DNA of 64,000 nucleotides from Huntiella abstrusa (taxonomy: Eukaryota > Ascomycota > Sordariomycetes > Microascales > Ceratocystidaceae), in assembly GCA_025685495.1 (NCBI GenBank), contig JAJNMT010000131.1, forward strand, positions 682,001 to 746,000, written 5' to 3'. The notes below the pieces were generated by a model. The model was given only the letters and a program-made list of their open reading frames with translations, ran no database searches and had not been told where the DNA came from. Position numbers and translations under genes: made by a program. Positions 47,301 through 58,758 of the stretch are shown piece by piece (position 1 is the first letter of the stretch; each line of letters begins with the position of its first letter).

Positions 47301-48389
47301 CTCGATCCAACAACCATTTTGCCTTGTATGTACAAACACTATGACACGCATCCGTACCCTAGCCATCAGCTTAAAACGTTCCGTGATCTTCACACACCCA
47401 TACTCCGCTGAAATACCACCAATACGACCAAATTTAGATAGCCTACTAATATATCGCAACGTTCGTTTGGAGATACGCCCCTTCAGTCGGTCAGCTCAGC
47501 AGGTTAATCATGGTACATACCATAAGCAATGCCTTTGCCCCCTGTTGCAGTTGTCGGCTTTGTATGTATGCACATACATACATACACATATATGTATGTA
47601 CATACGTGCATGTTTACATGTACATATGTACATGAGACCGTCGATCCCACTGAGCACCCGCCCACTTCCGCAGCAAGTAACAGCGAGGCTATTGGTTAAA
47701 GCCGTCCATCGCAGCTATCAGATTTGCAATCCAGGTCGGTGCGTGACATGGCTAGGCTCACGGGCTGCAACCAATGAGTGCCGTGATCCAATACGCTCTT
47801 TACCTTGCATGTTAGTCATCTGAAGTATGAACATTCCCTATCTGGGCGGGTTTTGTCGTTTTCAAGTGACCTGGCTATTCCACGTACATATGCACATGTG
47901 TACATACATGTATAAAGTTGTCTGGACCCACAGTCGTGGCTTGCCCTAAACAAATGTCGGATGACGGGAACGCTTGCTGGGATAGTGGCGTGGTTTGAAC
48001 CTGCGGTAAATTCGGGTGGCGTTATAGCGAGTGAGGAACGCCATGCCTGACTGCGACTGAAAACCGTTGGACTGCGGATCATGTGATGGGATGTTCACCA
48101 GGATCACCAGTTTACTATCATAGACCTGGCCTTCACAAGGTTAGGGTTTATACTAGGCTATCCCGTATTACAGTAGCACAAGTGCCCGTAGTGCTTCTTT
48201 TCGAACAATCGACTCAATAGTTTCAATAGGAAAAGCTTGGCATTCACATTGGCTTCACGATATCAAGCAAGAGTACTGCACATATTTCCAGAGAGAAAAA
48301 ACCCAAGTTCAATTTTTAAGCGACTAGCTAATCATCCCTTTGATGTTCTGTTGATCCAAATACAGGGTGCTAACCGACATGTTCTTTTT
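44352..48389. other. intergenic, 4.0 kb
   Basis: Largest gene-free stretch. Only short frames without recognisable domains (the longest, 45688-46140 on the minus strand, is 150 codons). CATA/TGTA-type microsatellite DNA is at 46352-46369, 47561-47634 and 47884-47912. No transposase or tRNA was found. Confidence 0.55.
47561..47634. repeat. CATA/TGTA microsatellite
   Basis: Runs of TGTA and CATA units with internal palindromes such as ACATGTACATATGTACATG. It can form hairpins. Non-coding. Confidence 0.85.
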
Positions 48390-50089
48390 TTAAGCCAACC
48401 AATACCACGCTTTCTCCATCCAGTTCTTGGGAATCGGAGGCCGATCGAGGGCCTCAAGTTCGTCCATCTCCTTCTTGCCGGTGAGAACGTCGATCTTTTC
48501 GGCGGGAATGTAGAAGGGCGATCTTGAGTAGATCTTGTGGCCAATGTACAGAGCCAGGAAGATAGGAATGGTAATGTATGCGGCGATGAAATCTGCTGTG
48601 TTCCAGTTACCTTTAATGAAGATGGAGAATCCATTGGTGAGAGTAAGAAGGGAAATCATGAAAAGAGCAAACCAACTTCCGTAGGGTTGGAAAGGGGTAC
48701 GGAAGGGAAGCACATCCAACATGTTGTTGATCTTCATGGCCTTGTGGAAACGAAGGTAGGTAACAAGTACAACGATCCAAGCGATATAACCAGAGATGGT
48801 TGACAGATTGGTGAACCAAGCAAACACCTTGGCACCGCCATTGGACACATTGAGGAAAGCAAGGCAACTAGGAAGCCAGGTGCCCAACACAGCGTAAATC
48901 GGAACACCACGAACAGTCTTGGAGAAGATAGCGGGCGCCTGGTTGTTGCGACCCATAGAGTAAAGAATACGAGAACCAGAGTACAAGAAAGAGTTACCCG
49001 CAGACCAAGCCGAAGTCAACACGGCAGCGTTGATGGCGTGGTTTAGGCCGCTAATGCCAACATTCTGAATTCCAATGACGAAGGGTGAGGCCGAAGCATC
49101 GGCAGCACCGAGAAGGCGCGGGTCGTTGTAGGGAACCATGATACCAATAACCAATGAAGCGCATCCGTAGAAGATAGCTAGACGCCAGACAAAGCGACGG
49201 GCGGCCTTGGGCAGGTTGCGGCGGGGGGCATCACATTCACCGGCAGCAATACCAATCAGTTCGGGAGAAGTAACAAACGAGAACCCGGCACCGATCAAAG
49301 CACGCCAGAATGCAAGGAAGTGGCCGGTACTACCCTTGGCTTTGTACTCGGCAAATGCGCCGGGATCATTCCAGTAGTGGAAACCACGGACTCCATGTTG
49401 ATTGGGACCACCACCAAAGAAAATGACGACACCGAGAATAATGAGACCCATGATCGTGATCAGCTTAATACTGGCGAACCAAAACTCTGCTTCACCAAAA
49501 ATGGCAACGGCGATGATGTTGAGTAGCAAAATGACGACAAGGACAATTGCAATCCAGAGACCAATATTGACATCAATGTTCCAGTAATCAATCACAATTC
49601 CAGCAGCGGTAGCTTCAGCGGCGACAAGCATAGCATATGCATACCAGTAATTCCAACCAGCTGCAAAGGCAAGAGACGGGTCGACAAAGCGTTTGGTGAA
49701 GTAGGGCATAGTAATACCCTTCATTGGGAGGTAAACAACAATTTCAGCAATGGCGTTCATAATGAAGTACACAAACAGCATCATGAACAAGTACGACATG
49801 AATAGTGGGGCTGGGCCGGTCGCACTGAGAATAGACCCGGAACCAACAAAAAGACCGGTCCCGATAGCACCACCTATACATGTGTTAGTTGTTGTCCCGG
49901 TAATCGGTTTAAAGTAAACATGCCTAGAGCTAAGAACTGAATGTGACGAGACTTCAGCCCACGTTGAAGTTGTGAATCTACACTGAGATCACTTTCGGGA
50001 TCTTGGCCTAGACCCTCGCCAATCTCGACGTCGCCATGGCGAGCCGATACAACGGACTCGGTCTTTTCTTTGTTTTGAGATACAGACAT
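48390..50089 (-). CDS. amino-acid permease (fungal AAP/YAT family)
   Basis: Proton-coupled amino-acid uptake, probably at the plasma membrane. Exon 1 50089-49924 and exon 2 49873-48390 give 549 aa. The 50-nt intron 49874-49923 has a GC donor (AG/GCATGT), an ACTAAC branch site and a TATAG acceptor. Only this join restores the conserved first-helix motif GGAIGTGLFVGSG. About twelve membrane segments follow, with family signatures GFSFVTSPELIGIAAGE and SAWSAGNSFLYSGSRILYSM. The ~50-residue N-tail is hydrophilic with Lys and Ser, where ubiquitylation controls such permeases. The C-tail ends WMEKAWYWLA. Substrate range cannot be read from the sequence. Confidence 0.93.
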
Positions 50090-51968
50090 GTGAACGCTAA
50101 ATAGAATGTAACAAGAAAGATAATAATGCAACTAAATTACAAGACACTAATTATGATGAAGAAAAGTAGAAGGAATAATTGTTTTAAGGAACTGTCAGGT
50201 AGGAGATCTCCCGTTCTTTATATGTACTGTTGTCTCAATTCCAAGTGCCACATTCCCACCATTATGAACGGATCGGAGGAGCGGAACCCCCTGGCTGTTT
50301 TTAGCTCACCTCCTACCTTATTGGAAGCTCTGGCCGAAAACAAGGTGCGTGGGGATTTTGATTTGTGAGCCTATTTGAATACGTTGCAGGATAAGATGGA
50401 TAAGGAACTTGTCAATTCTACGCCCTATAGGCTGTTGGTGCGTATAGTCCGTCAGCACATGGCGCGGCTTTCAGCGGTATATTTGGAAGGCAAGGCGGCA
50501 GTTGTTGGTCCGGCGTGTGTTAGAGTGATAACGGGGTCGTATTACTGATAAGAGTTGCCGCTTTTAGCATGCAGTGGCGTGGCGGGAACGGGGTCTAGCA
50601 TAGACGGAGAGACGGGGCTTTTCCCGCCACTCATACCTTTTTAGTGATGGTGGCGTAATTGACTACCAAGAATGTGATGAATTGGCAGTAGCTTATATCA
50701 ACATTTTCTTCGGCTTATCTGGGCTATCTTACCAGTAGTCTTGGCTAAAAAATCAGTTGATCATTTGATTGACTATAGGTTGGTTATCATTCTAACCATT
50801 GCTCAAAGCCTCAAAAGTGACATGTGAATATCCAGCGATCTCGGTTATTGGTAATAAACTATATCTACAAAGCATGGCTTCCCTCGACATGCACTTTCAA
50901 GGAATTCTTTCCTCCGATGTAACGTAGCTACCTACCGCCAAGAACACCGGATTTTCACGGCTTTTCCAACCACCGGGCCGGATCATCTATCGGAGTATGT
51001 ATATCCTTGCACAAGGTTGGAGAAAGTTAGAGCCTAGCCTGAGACATGGCATCTATAAGTTTATCTTAAATCGCGGCTCAAGCGGCTTCCTTAAATTTGT
51101 TTTAACCCGCATACAATCGGCATTTTTTCACAATTGGAATGTCTATTTTAGATTTCATGCTGAAAAGATTCGTGGACTTCTATACACTGATACAGAAAAT
51201 GTCGGTGTTAAGATTCGAGCTTATTTCCCCAGATTTATGACGTTGTTGGTATCTTGCGTCCGCACATGGCTAACGTTTCTGTTACATAATGGCCCGTCAT
51301 CATGGCTACAATATGACCTTATAGCAACGCATTCATGTGACAAATTTCATGTTACTTCTCCATAAACTAGGGACGTTTGTATTCACTACTTCTCGGGTGG
51401 AGGGACTACGGGTCATATTTTGGACTCGTGTTACACCTTTAGCGTCATAAAAGGCGGCGGCTTCCGATCGATTTGGGGATGTTCAGGGACGTTTGTTGAA
51501 TTCAACTTCGAAAACATTGTTGCCAAGTCCTAGATTCAACCGGATTTTACTACCCGTCGAAAAGGATTGTCGCATGCTGGTCAGTCTTAGGGTATTGACC
51601 CTAGAGGAGTCAAGATCCATGTCAAATCCTTCATTATCCGTTCATATTCATTGGCCTATTTCTTATCGGTAGCCCCACTCTGGACATCTTCAACTTTTTT
51701 TTTTGCCAGCCAAAAAGTGTATGCGCCTGGGAGGGAGTTTGGCTTATACATTTGTATGTAGACATTGAGAAGACATTGAAAGAAAGCGATATTCTCATCG
51801 CCTTCCAGACAGCCTCTATTGACCTGTCGCCTCTCGTTTTTCAACCTAAAAGTATTGTTTTTTTGATTTTGTTGTTTCGGCGCATTCTTTCTGTTTTTTT
51901 TCCTGTAACAATCTTCTATAAACACCTCGATAATACACGACAATCCTGTTAACTGCCCACCGCCCACC
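50090..51968. other. intergenic, 1.9 kb divergent promoter region
   Basis: Between the permease (-) and UTP10 (+). Pyrimidine-rich stretches precede the UTP10 start (51860-51910). A 122-codon plus-strand frame at 50997-51365 has no recognised domain and is not called. Confidence 0.55.
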
Positions 51969-54900
51969 ATGTCTTCTCTCGCCGCGCAGCTGGCGCAGAT
52001 TTCGGCCAAGTCCAAAGCGACTCTCGATGTCCGCGCCCAGAAGGCTGCTCACTCCAAGTCGCTGATTTGGGAACCTAAGGTTGCCGCCACTCAAACTTAT
52101 GCCTCCATCTTCAAGGCCTGCTACAGCGGTTTCGAGGACTTGTGCAACTTGGATGCTCGCTACGTCCCATTTGCCAACTCTCTGTTCAGTGAACAGAGTC
52201 AAGATGAGGATCGCTCTTCGCTTTCCGATGAGGAAAACGCCCAATTGGACCGTAAGATCGAGAGCTTCCTTCGTCTTGTCGCGAGTAGATTGAGATTGAC
52301 GCCGGCCATCAAGGCTGTCGAGTGGCTCGTTAGACGCTTTAGGTGAGACATGCCACTAAGTAGTATTTATGGGTCAAGACTGTAGAAACTAACTGTAATT
52401 TCTGTGTAGAATACACGAGTACAACACTGCTTTCCTCATCACCACTTTCCTCCCATTCCACACAATCCCCGCCTTCGTCACTCTTCTCTCTATTCTGCCT
52501 AAACAGATTCCCGTTGAGTACCGCTTCTTGAGCCCCTACATTCGCTCCGCTCAGAGCCCACCACGCCCGGCCATCGTTCTCCAGGCCATCAACTCCCCCG
52601 CATTTCTCGCCCATCTCTCTGAATACACTCTGGAGTCATGCAGACAGCAGCAACATTACCAGACTCAGATCTCTTTCTGGGCCGGTATTATGACTGAGGC
52701 TATCAACGGCCAGCTCGACAAGGCCAAGTCCGGCCGCTCTGCTATTCAGGCCGACAACGACATGAACCTCCTACACCGCGTTGGTCCCGTTTTGGGCGAG
52801 GCCTTGGTTATGAAGAAGGTTCCCCAGCTTCAGATTGCCGCTTACATGGCCCTGTCCGTGTTTGTGTCCAAGGGTGATTTGGGTGACAGTGCTGTTTCCG
52901 CCTTCATGGAGCAAATCGTTGCCGGCTGGACCGCCGAGACTGTCCGTTCTGGTCTTATTTGCATGGCCATCCTTTCTCAGTACCGCTCTGCTAAGCAGGT
53001 CTCTGGAAAGGTCGCCAAGGCTCTTCTCAAGGTTACTGACGTTGAGAAGCACCTTCTCGAGATTGGTCGTGAGTGGAAGATTGACAAGCTGGCCAACGGC
53101 TTCTGCTTGGCTCTTGCTGAGCGCACACTCAAGAAGGGCGACTCGCGTGGTCTCCGTGTCATCAAGGGCATCATGCTTGCTGGCATCCTCACGGAGAAGC
53201 AGCTGTTTGTTCTCTTCAAGGTCCTGCTGGTGACTGCCATGCGCCTGGATGACGAATCTGACAAGGACGGTTCCACCCGGAAGGATCTCGGTACCGTTCT
53301 TATCGACTTGTCTAACAGCCAAGGCGAGTGTGGCGAGGTTATTCAGAAGGCCATTGAGGATGTCGACTTCGATATGGACACTCTTGAGATGAAGCTGGAT
53401 CTTTCTATCCGCCGCAAGAAGGCTCTTGCGCCCACTGAGACAGAGCAACCCGAGGTTGAAGAAGTCACTGAGGATGTTCGTGAGACTCTCTCTGCTCTTA
53501 AGAAGGAAAAGACTGGCCTCTCCAGCTCCCTGTCTTCCGAGGCCGGTGCCGTGTTTGACACCTTGACCCGTGTCTTCCTTCTTATTGTCTCTTCTCAGCC
53601 TCAAGATCAGACCGTCTTCCAAGATTTCTGCCAGCTCCCCATTCTTTCATCCAACTCGGCTGTTTCCGACACCACCTACGTTTCCTTCTTCCTTCGCATA
53701 ATCTCGGGAGCTTACCCCGCTCTCGCTCGCGCCGCAGCCATTGAGATGATCAAGAACCGTCTGAAGGCTAAGGATGTGTCTGGCCAAGATTTCCAGGCTC
53801 TGCTTCCTTACTGCATGGCTGCGTTGAATGACCCTTCTAAGAAGGTTCGCCAGGCTGCTGCTGATCTCTTGGTTGTTATCGACGAGATTTACCCCAAGAC
53901 TGCTAAGCCCCTCCAACTGCCCATTTGGGGCCAGGCCAAGCTCTATGCCGACAGTGCCGAGCTCGAATGGCTGACCACCAGCCTGGCTGCCCAGACTATC
54001 AGAGGTATTCTGGTTCCTTCTCTGGAGGAGTGCCTTATGAGTAAAGATCATGTTATTTCTCATCTGGAAGCTGTTCTTGACTCTAGCAAGAGCTCACTGC
54101 TCAAGAGTTCTGCCAGATTATCGCTTCTAAAGTTCCTGGCCGGCCAGGTTTTGGCTACGCCCTCACTCATTGTCAAGAGCCGTCTCCTTTCCGCTATCAA
54201 CCGTGTTAAGGGTGTTGGTTCTACTACCCGCACGCAGTTGCTTTTGCCTGTCCTTCATTGGTGGGCTAAGCTGTCGCCCGCCGAGGCCCTCCGCCTTGGT
54301 GAGCGTGACAACATTGATCTTGAGTCCTTGAACAAGCACATTGTCGGTGTCATTGTCCCCAACGACGCCAAGGGCCTTGAGTCTCTCTTGGAGATTCTCA
54401 AGAAAATTTCAGAGTCTGCTGCTGAGTCTTCGGCTGTCGCTGATGCTCGTGTCACCTTCATTGAGGCTATCTTCGGCCGTGTGCAGAGCATGTGGCCTGA
54501 CATGAAATCAGAGACTCGTCTCTCGATCGCCAACACCATGCTCTCCCTCAGTCAAGCGTCAGAGAGCCCTGAGGCTATCTACAGCGAGGCTGCTGAGCTT
54601 CTCCGCAACGTCAAGCTTGATACTGACATTCTTCTTGCTTTCCTTGCCACCCTGGACATGCCCAACGAGTCTGCTGCCAGCACTGCTGATCAGCGTCGTC
54701 GCCTCTCTCTGGATGGCCCTGCTGTTGTTGCGGCCAACTCTGCTCTTCGTCGTGCTACCTTTGTTCTGCAGCTCGTCGAGGGCGCTGGTCCTGCCGGTCA
54801 CCCCCAGATTCTGTCGTCGCTCTTTGAGGTCCTTGCTAAGCTGCACTCTTTCCGTAGCACTATTGGCTCGGAACTTGGCTACCTGCAGAACCTTATTCTC

Positions 54901-57411
54901 CAAAGCATCTTGGCCATTGTTCCTGTCTACCGTGACAACAAGGATCTCAAGCTCTCTCTTCCCCAGAGCCACGGTGAGCTCATTGTGAACTGCATCCAGT
55001 CGCCCACTGTCAGTCCCGTTGTTCAGAACTCTGCTTTGCTGGTGATTGCTGCTCTGGCCGCTACTGCCCCTGAGGTCGTCGTTCACGTTGTCATGCCTGT
55101 GTTTGCTTTCGTCGGTGCTTCGATTCTTCGCCAGAGCGATGATTATTCGGCCTACGTCGTCAACCAGACCATCCGTGAGGTTGTCCCCCCTCTTTTGGAT
55201 TCTTTCCGTCGTGGTAAGCGTAACCCAGTTTCTTCGGCTGCCGAGCTTCTGGTTGCCTTCACTGCCTCGTACAGCCACGTTCCTGCTCACCGCCGCCAGC
55301 GCCTGTTCTCTACTTTGGTCGACACTCTTGGTGCCCAGGAGTTCTTGTTCGCTGTTGTCGCTATGCTGGTCAACAAGGAGGAGGCCTCTTCGGCTATTCT
55401 TGGATTCTCTGGTGAGCTTGCCCGCAAGTACTCTGTCACTGTTCAGTTGGACACTTGCTTGAAGCTCGCGGATTTGGTTTCGGAGTCTTTTGCCCCCGCT
55501 CCCAACATGGCTTCTGCTCTGCTGGGTGACCCTCTCAAGGGTATTACCAACGCTAACCAGGTTGCCCTGCGTCAACTTCGCGCTGTGACTGCACTCCTTT
55601 CAGGCCGCAAGCTGAAGACACAGGCGGCCAAGGCTATGGCTAAGGAGGATATGGAGGCTTCCCAGGCTCGTGACCTTTACTCGAGCCTTCTCAAGAAGAT
55701 CATCTCTCTGACCGAGACTCTCAAGGACTCCACCAAGGAGCTCCGTGTCGAGGCTGGTGATGCCCTTGCTGCTCTGCTTAACCTTCTGTCGATTGGTGAG
55801 TTTGTCAAGGCTGTTGAGGGTCTTCTTGACAACACCGATGCTGGTCTGCGCCACCGCGTACTCCAGGCTTTGGAGAACCGTATCGAGGCGGAGTCCAACA
55901 CCGACAGCTCTTCCCGCGTTGTTCTGTTGGGCTTCCTCCCTACGCTCATCGCTGCCATTCGCGAGGCTTCCGATATCAAGTACAAGCATACTGCTGTTTC
56001 TTGCATCGACAAGCTCGCCGAGAAGTACGGTCGCAAGGACCCAGATGGTGTTCTTGCCGCCGCCGAGACCATCGCTGGCCCTGCCTGCCTGGGTGGTTCC
56101 GATGTGCGTCTGCGCATCATGGCTCTTCTCTGTCTTTCTTCGCTTGTTGACGTCTTGGAAGACACTATCGTTCCTGTCCTGCCTGGTGCCATCACTTCCA
56201 GTATCAACCAGCTTGTTGAGACCGTGCAGAACGCCCACCGTAGCTCGGACTCTGCTGAGCTTCACAGTGCGGCTTACACCTTCATCCTGTCGGTTGCTCA
56301 GCAGTTGCCGTACATGATTTCTACTGTTCACCTCGACCAGATCCTGTCTGTCTCACATGTGTCCACCATGTCCGAGCTTCCTGCCGAGACTGTTGCTTCA
56401 CGCAAAGAGTGCTTGGATACTTTGGTCGCTGGTTTGGATGCCAAGGTGGTCTTCTCCGCTCTTTCGCGTGGTTGGTCTGGTGCTCTTAGCAGTGGTCTTG
56501 CGGCTGCTGGTGCTCACATTGCTCTGCTTTCGCGGGCTCTGGACCGCCAGCCTAAGGCTTCCATTAGCAAAAACACCCAGGCTTTGTCTACTGTTATCAT
56601 GCAGGCTATCGATGCCCGTCGCATGGCTACTTCTAACAACCAAGTTGCCGATGTTACCTCGCCCAAGTTTGCTGAGCTGGAGACTTCTGTTAACGAAGTG
56701 GCTTTGAAGTTGGTTTACAAGCTCAACGACGCTGTATTCCGCCCTATCTTCACCAACATGATCGAGTGGGGCGCTACTGGTCTTCCTCCTTCGGATACCA
56801 CTGGCCGTACTCTGCGTTCGCTTTCGCTCTACGGTTTCCTTCAGTCCTTCTTCAGTGTTCTCCAGGGAATTGTCACCAACTACGCTGCCTATGTACTGGA
56901 CGACGCTGTCCGTATTTTGTCTTCGCCCGTCACCAAGTCTACTGACGACGCTCGCCTCCGCGAAGCTGTTCTGTCTACTCTGTCTGCCTGCTTCAAGCAC
57001 GACAACGATGAGTTCTGGCAGGGACCTGCTCACTTCAAGGTTATCGCTCCTGTTTTGCTCGAGCAGTTCGGTCGCGCCACGTCAACTACCGAGCCTCCCG
57101 TTGCTCTCGTTGATGCCATTGTTGGTCTGGTCGGTGCTGCCGATTCCCAGGTTCACCAGAAGGAGATCAACACTGGTCTGCTTAAGCACCTGCGTAGCGA
57201 GACCGCGGCGGTTCGTCTGGCGGCTGTTCTTGCCCAGCAGAAGATGGCGGATACCCACGGCGAGGAATGGTTGGCTATGTTGCCTGAGATGTTGCCTTTC
57301 ATTGGTGAGCTCCAAGAGGATGATGATGAGATTGTTGAGAAGGAGACCCACAGATGGATCATCAAGATTGAGACTGTTCTGGGCGAGCCTTTGGATTCCA
57401 TGTTACATTAA
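51969..57411 (+). CDS. UTP10: U3 snoRNP component UTP10 (HEATR1 family)
   Basis: Large HEAT-repeat scaffold of the t-UTP/UtpA part of the small-subunit processome in the nucleolus, needed for early 18S rRNA processing and linked to rDNA transcription. Exons 51969-52342 and 52410-57411 give 1791 aa, the usual length. The 67-nt intron starts GTGAGA and ends GTAG with an AACTAACT branch site. The N-terminus (MSSLAAQLAQI, LDVRAQKAAHSKSL, LDARYVPFANSLFSEQSQDEDR) is diagnostic for UTP10. HEAT-type helices fill the rest. The HEATR1 C-terminal domain lies at about 1490-1640, and the end is acidic. Codon use favours C- and T-ending codons, which produces many long false frames on both strands. Confidence 0.95.
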
Positions 57412-58758
57412 AGTACCGGGATGCCGTCTAAGAACGGATAAAATTGAATATTTTGTATATAATTCTGAATTTGATTCTCGATGTCTTACGATTATATGTT
57501 ATTTTGGAGGTGAGTGGTCTGAACATGGCGCAGTTACTATTAATTCTGCATTGTGAATGTTCATCAGTGTGACACAGATACGTCTAATGTTCCTGTAGGG
57601 TTATAGTATGTTGTACGATCCCTACGACACATTGAATTCTGTAACTGGAGTGGGACGAAATACTGTTTCTGGACCGAAGTTTAATCATGCCTCAAACGAT
57701 TCAGCTTTAGCCAATGACTGTGACGTCTTCATAATATTGGCAAAAGGCCGCGATACCAAGCTGCAAGTGCGACATTAATCAAATATAAAAGGGCGAAATC
57801 TCCTATCGCCCGAAAAGCCATACCTTGAACCGACTGGCGACTAAAATTTCCCGGATACCTGCTGACGTTAGTTTTATGATTCCAAGACGGGACGGTATTG
57901 TCTCATGTTTCGCACGGACGCCGAACCATGATCGCCCTAGACGCATGGTGGAGAAGGTTCATGGGTTTTGTGTATTTTAGGTGTTTGAGAGAGAATAGGA
58001 GGTTTATTTTGCTGACGACGTTCGCTGGGCTTGGTAACGAGATAATTTGGGGTACTGAAACATGGCTGATATGGACGCGGGAGGGGTCCGCTTCGGGAAT
58101 CATAGTGCTGGTCTGGAGCGGACGGTGGTTGTTTGATGTTGGGGATCTCCCATGTTGATCTCGGCTCATGGGGGGTTCTATACTTGGGTATGGCTTGTAA
58201 TCTGGACGTAATGCGTGCGTGGACGTGTCACAAGTTTTGTATGCTTATTGGGAGTCTATCAGATAGGTGGATAGTCTCCGATGTTACATATGGCGCCTAC
58301 TACGTGCAACTGGCTCCGTACTAGGCCGGCAGTTCGGCTTCTGCCTGGTGGGGTCCACCATTCTGGGACAATCTTCCGATATGTTTGTTTTTAATGCGTC
58401 TTTAAAAAATCACCGAGTATTACTATTGAAGTGATTGGTGGGATTCATGGAAAGATCAGCCGAGCTGTAGACGACATGCGATGGATATATAGATGGCATT
58501 GCCATCACCGATGACGACTTTGAATTGGTCTCTCCTCTTCATCCATTGTTCTTGTTGGTGAATCGACTTCTCACTTTCCTTTCCCTCTATCCGCCTAGTT
58601 CGGACTTTCTTTCTTTTTGCACTGGTTGCTACTTTTCTTTCTTTTCGTGATATCCACACTTTCCAACTTTCTTCCCAGTGAAGCTTCCCCAAGTCTACTT
58701 CTTACACACTCCTTCGAGACTCCTTTCTTTGCTTCTATCAGATCTTCCATTCACAACA
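57412..58758. other. intergenic, 1.3 kb
   Basis: UTP10 3' flank and promoter of the flavocytochrome gene. A TATATAG motif lies near 58483-58490. The 140 bp before the ATG are strongly pyrimidine-rich, typical of highly expressed fungal genes. Nothing else recognised. Confidence 0.55.

Noticed and set aside
50997..51365. 122-codon plus-strand frame upstream of UTP10
   Set aside because: In the divergent promoter region; AT-rich with no recognised domain.
54559..55575. Long antisense frames over UTP10
   Set aside because: Shadow of strongly biased codons in UTP10; no domain, no start context.
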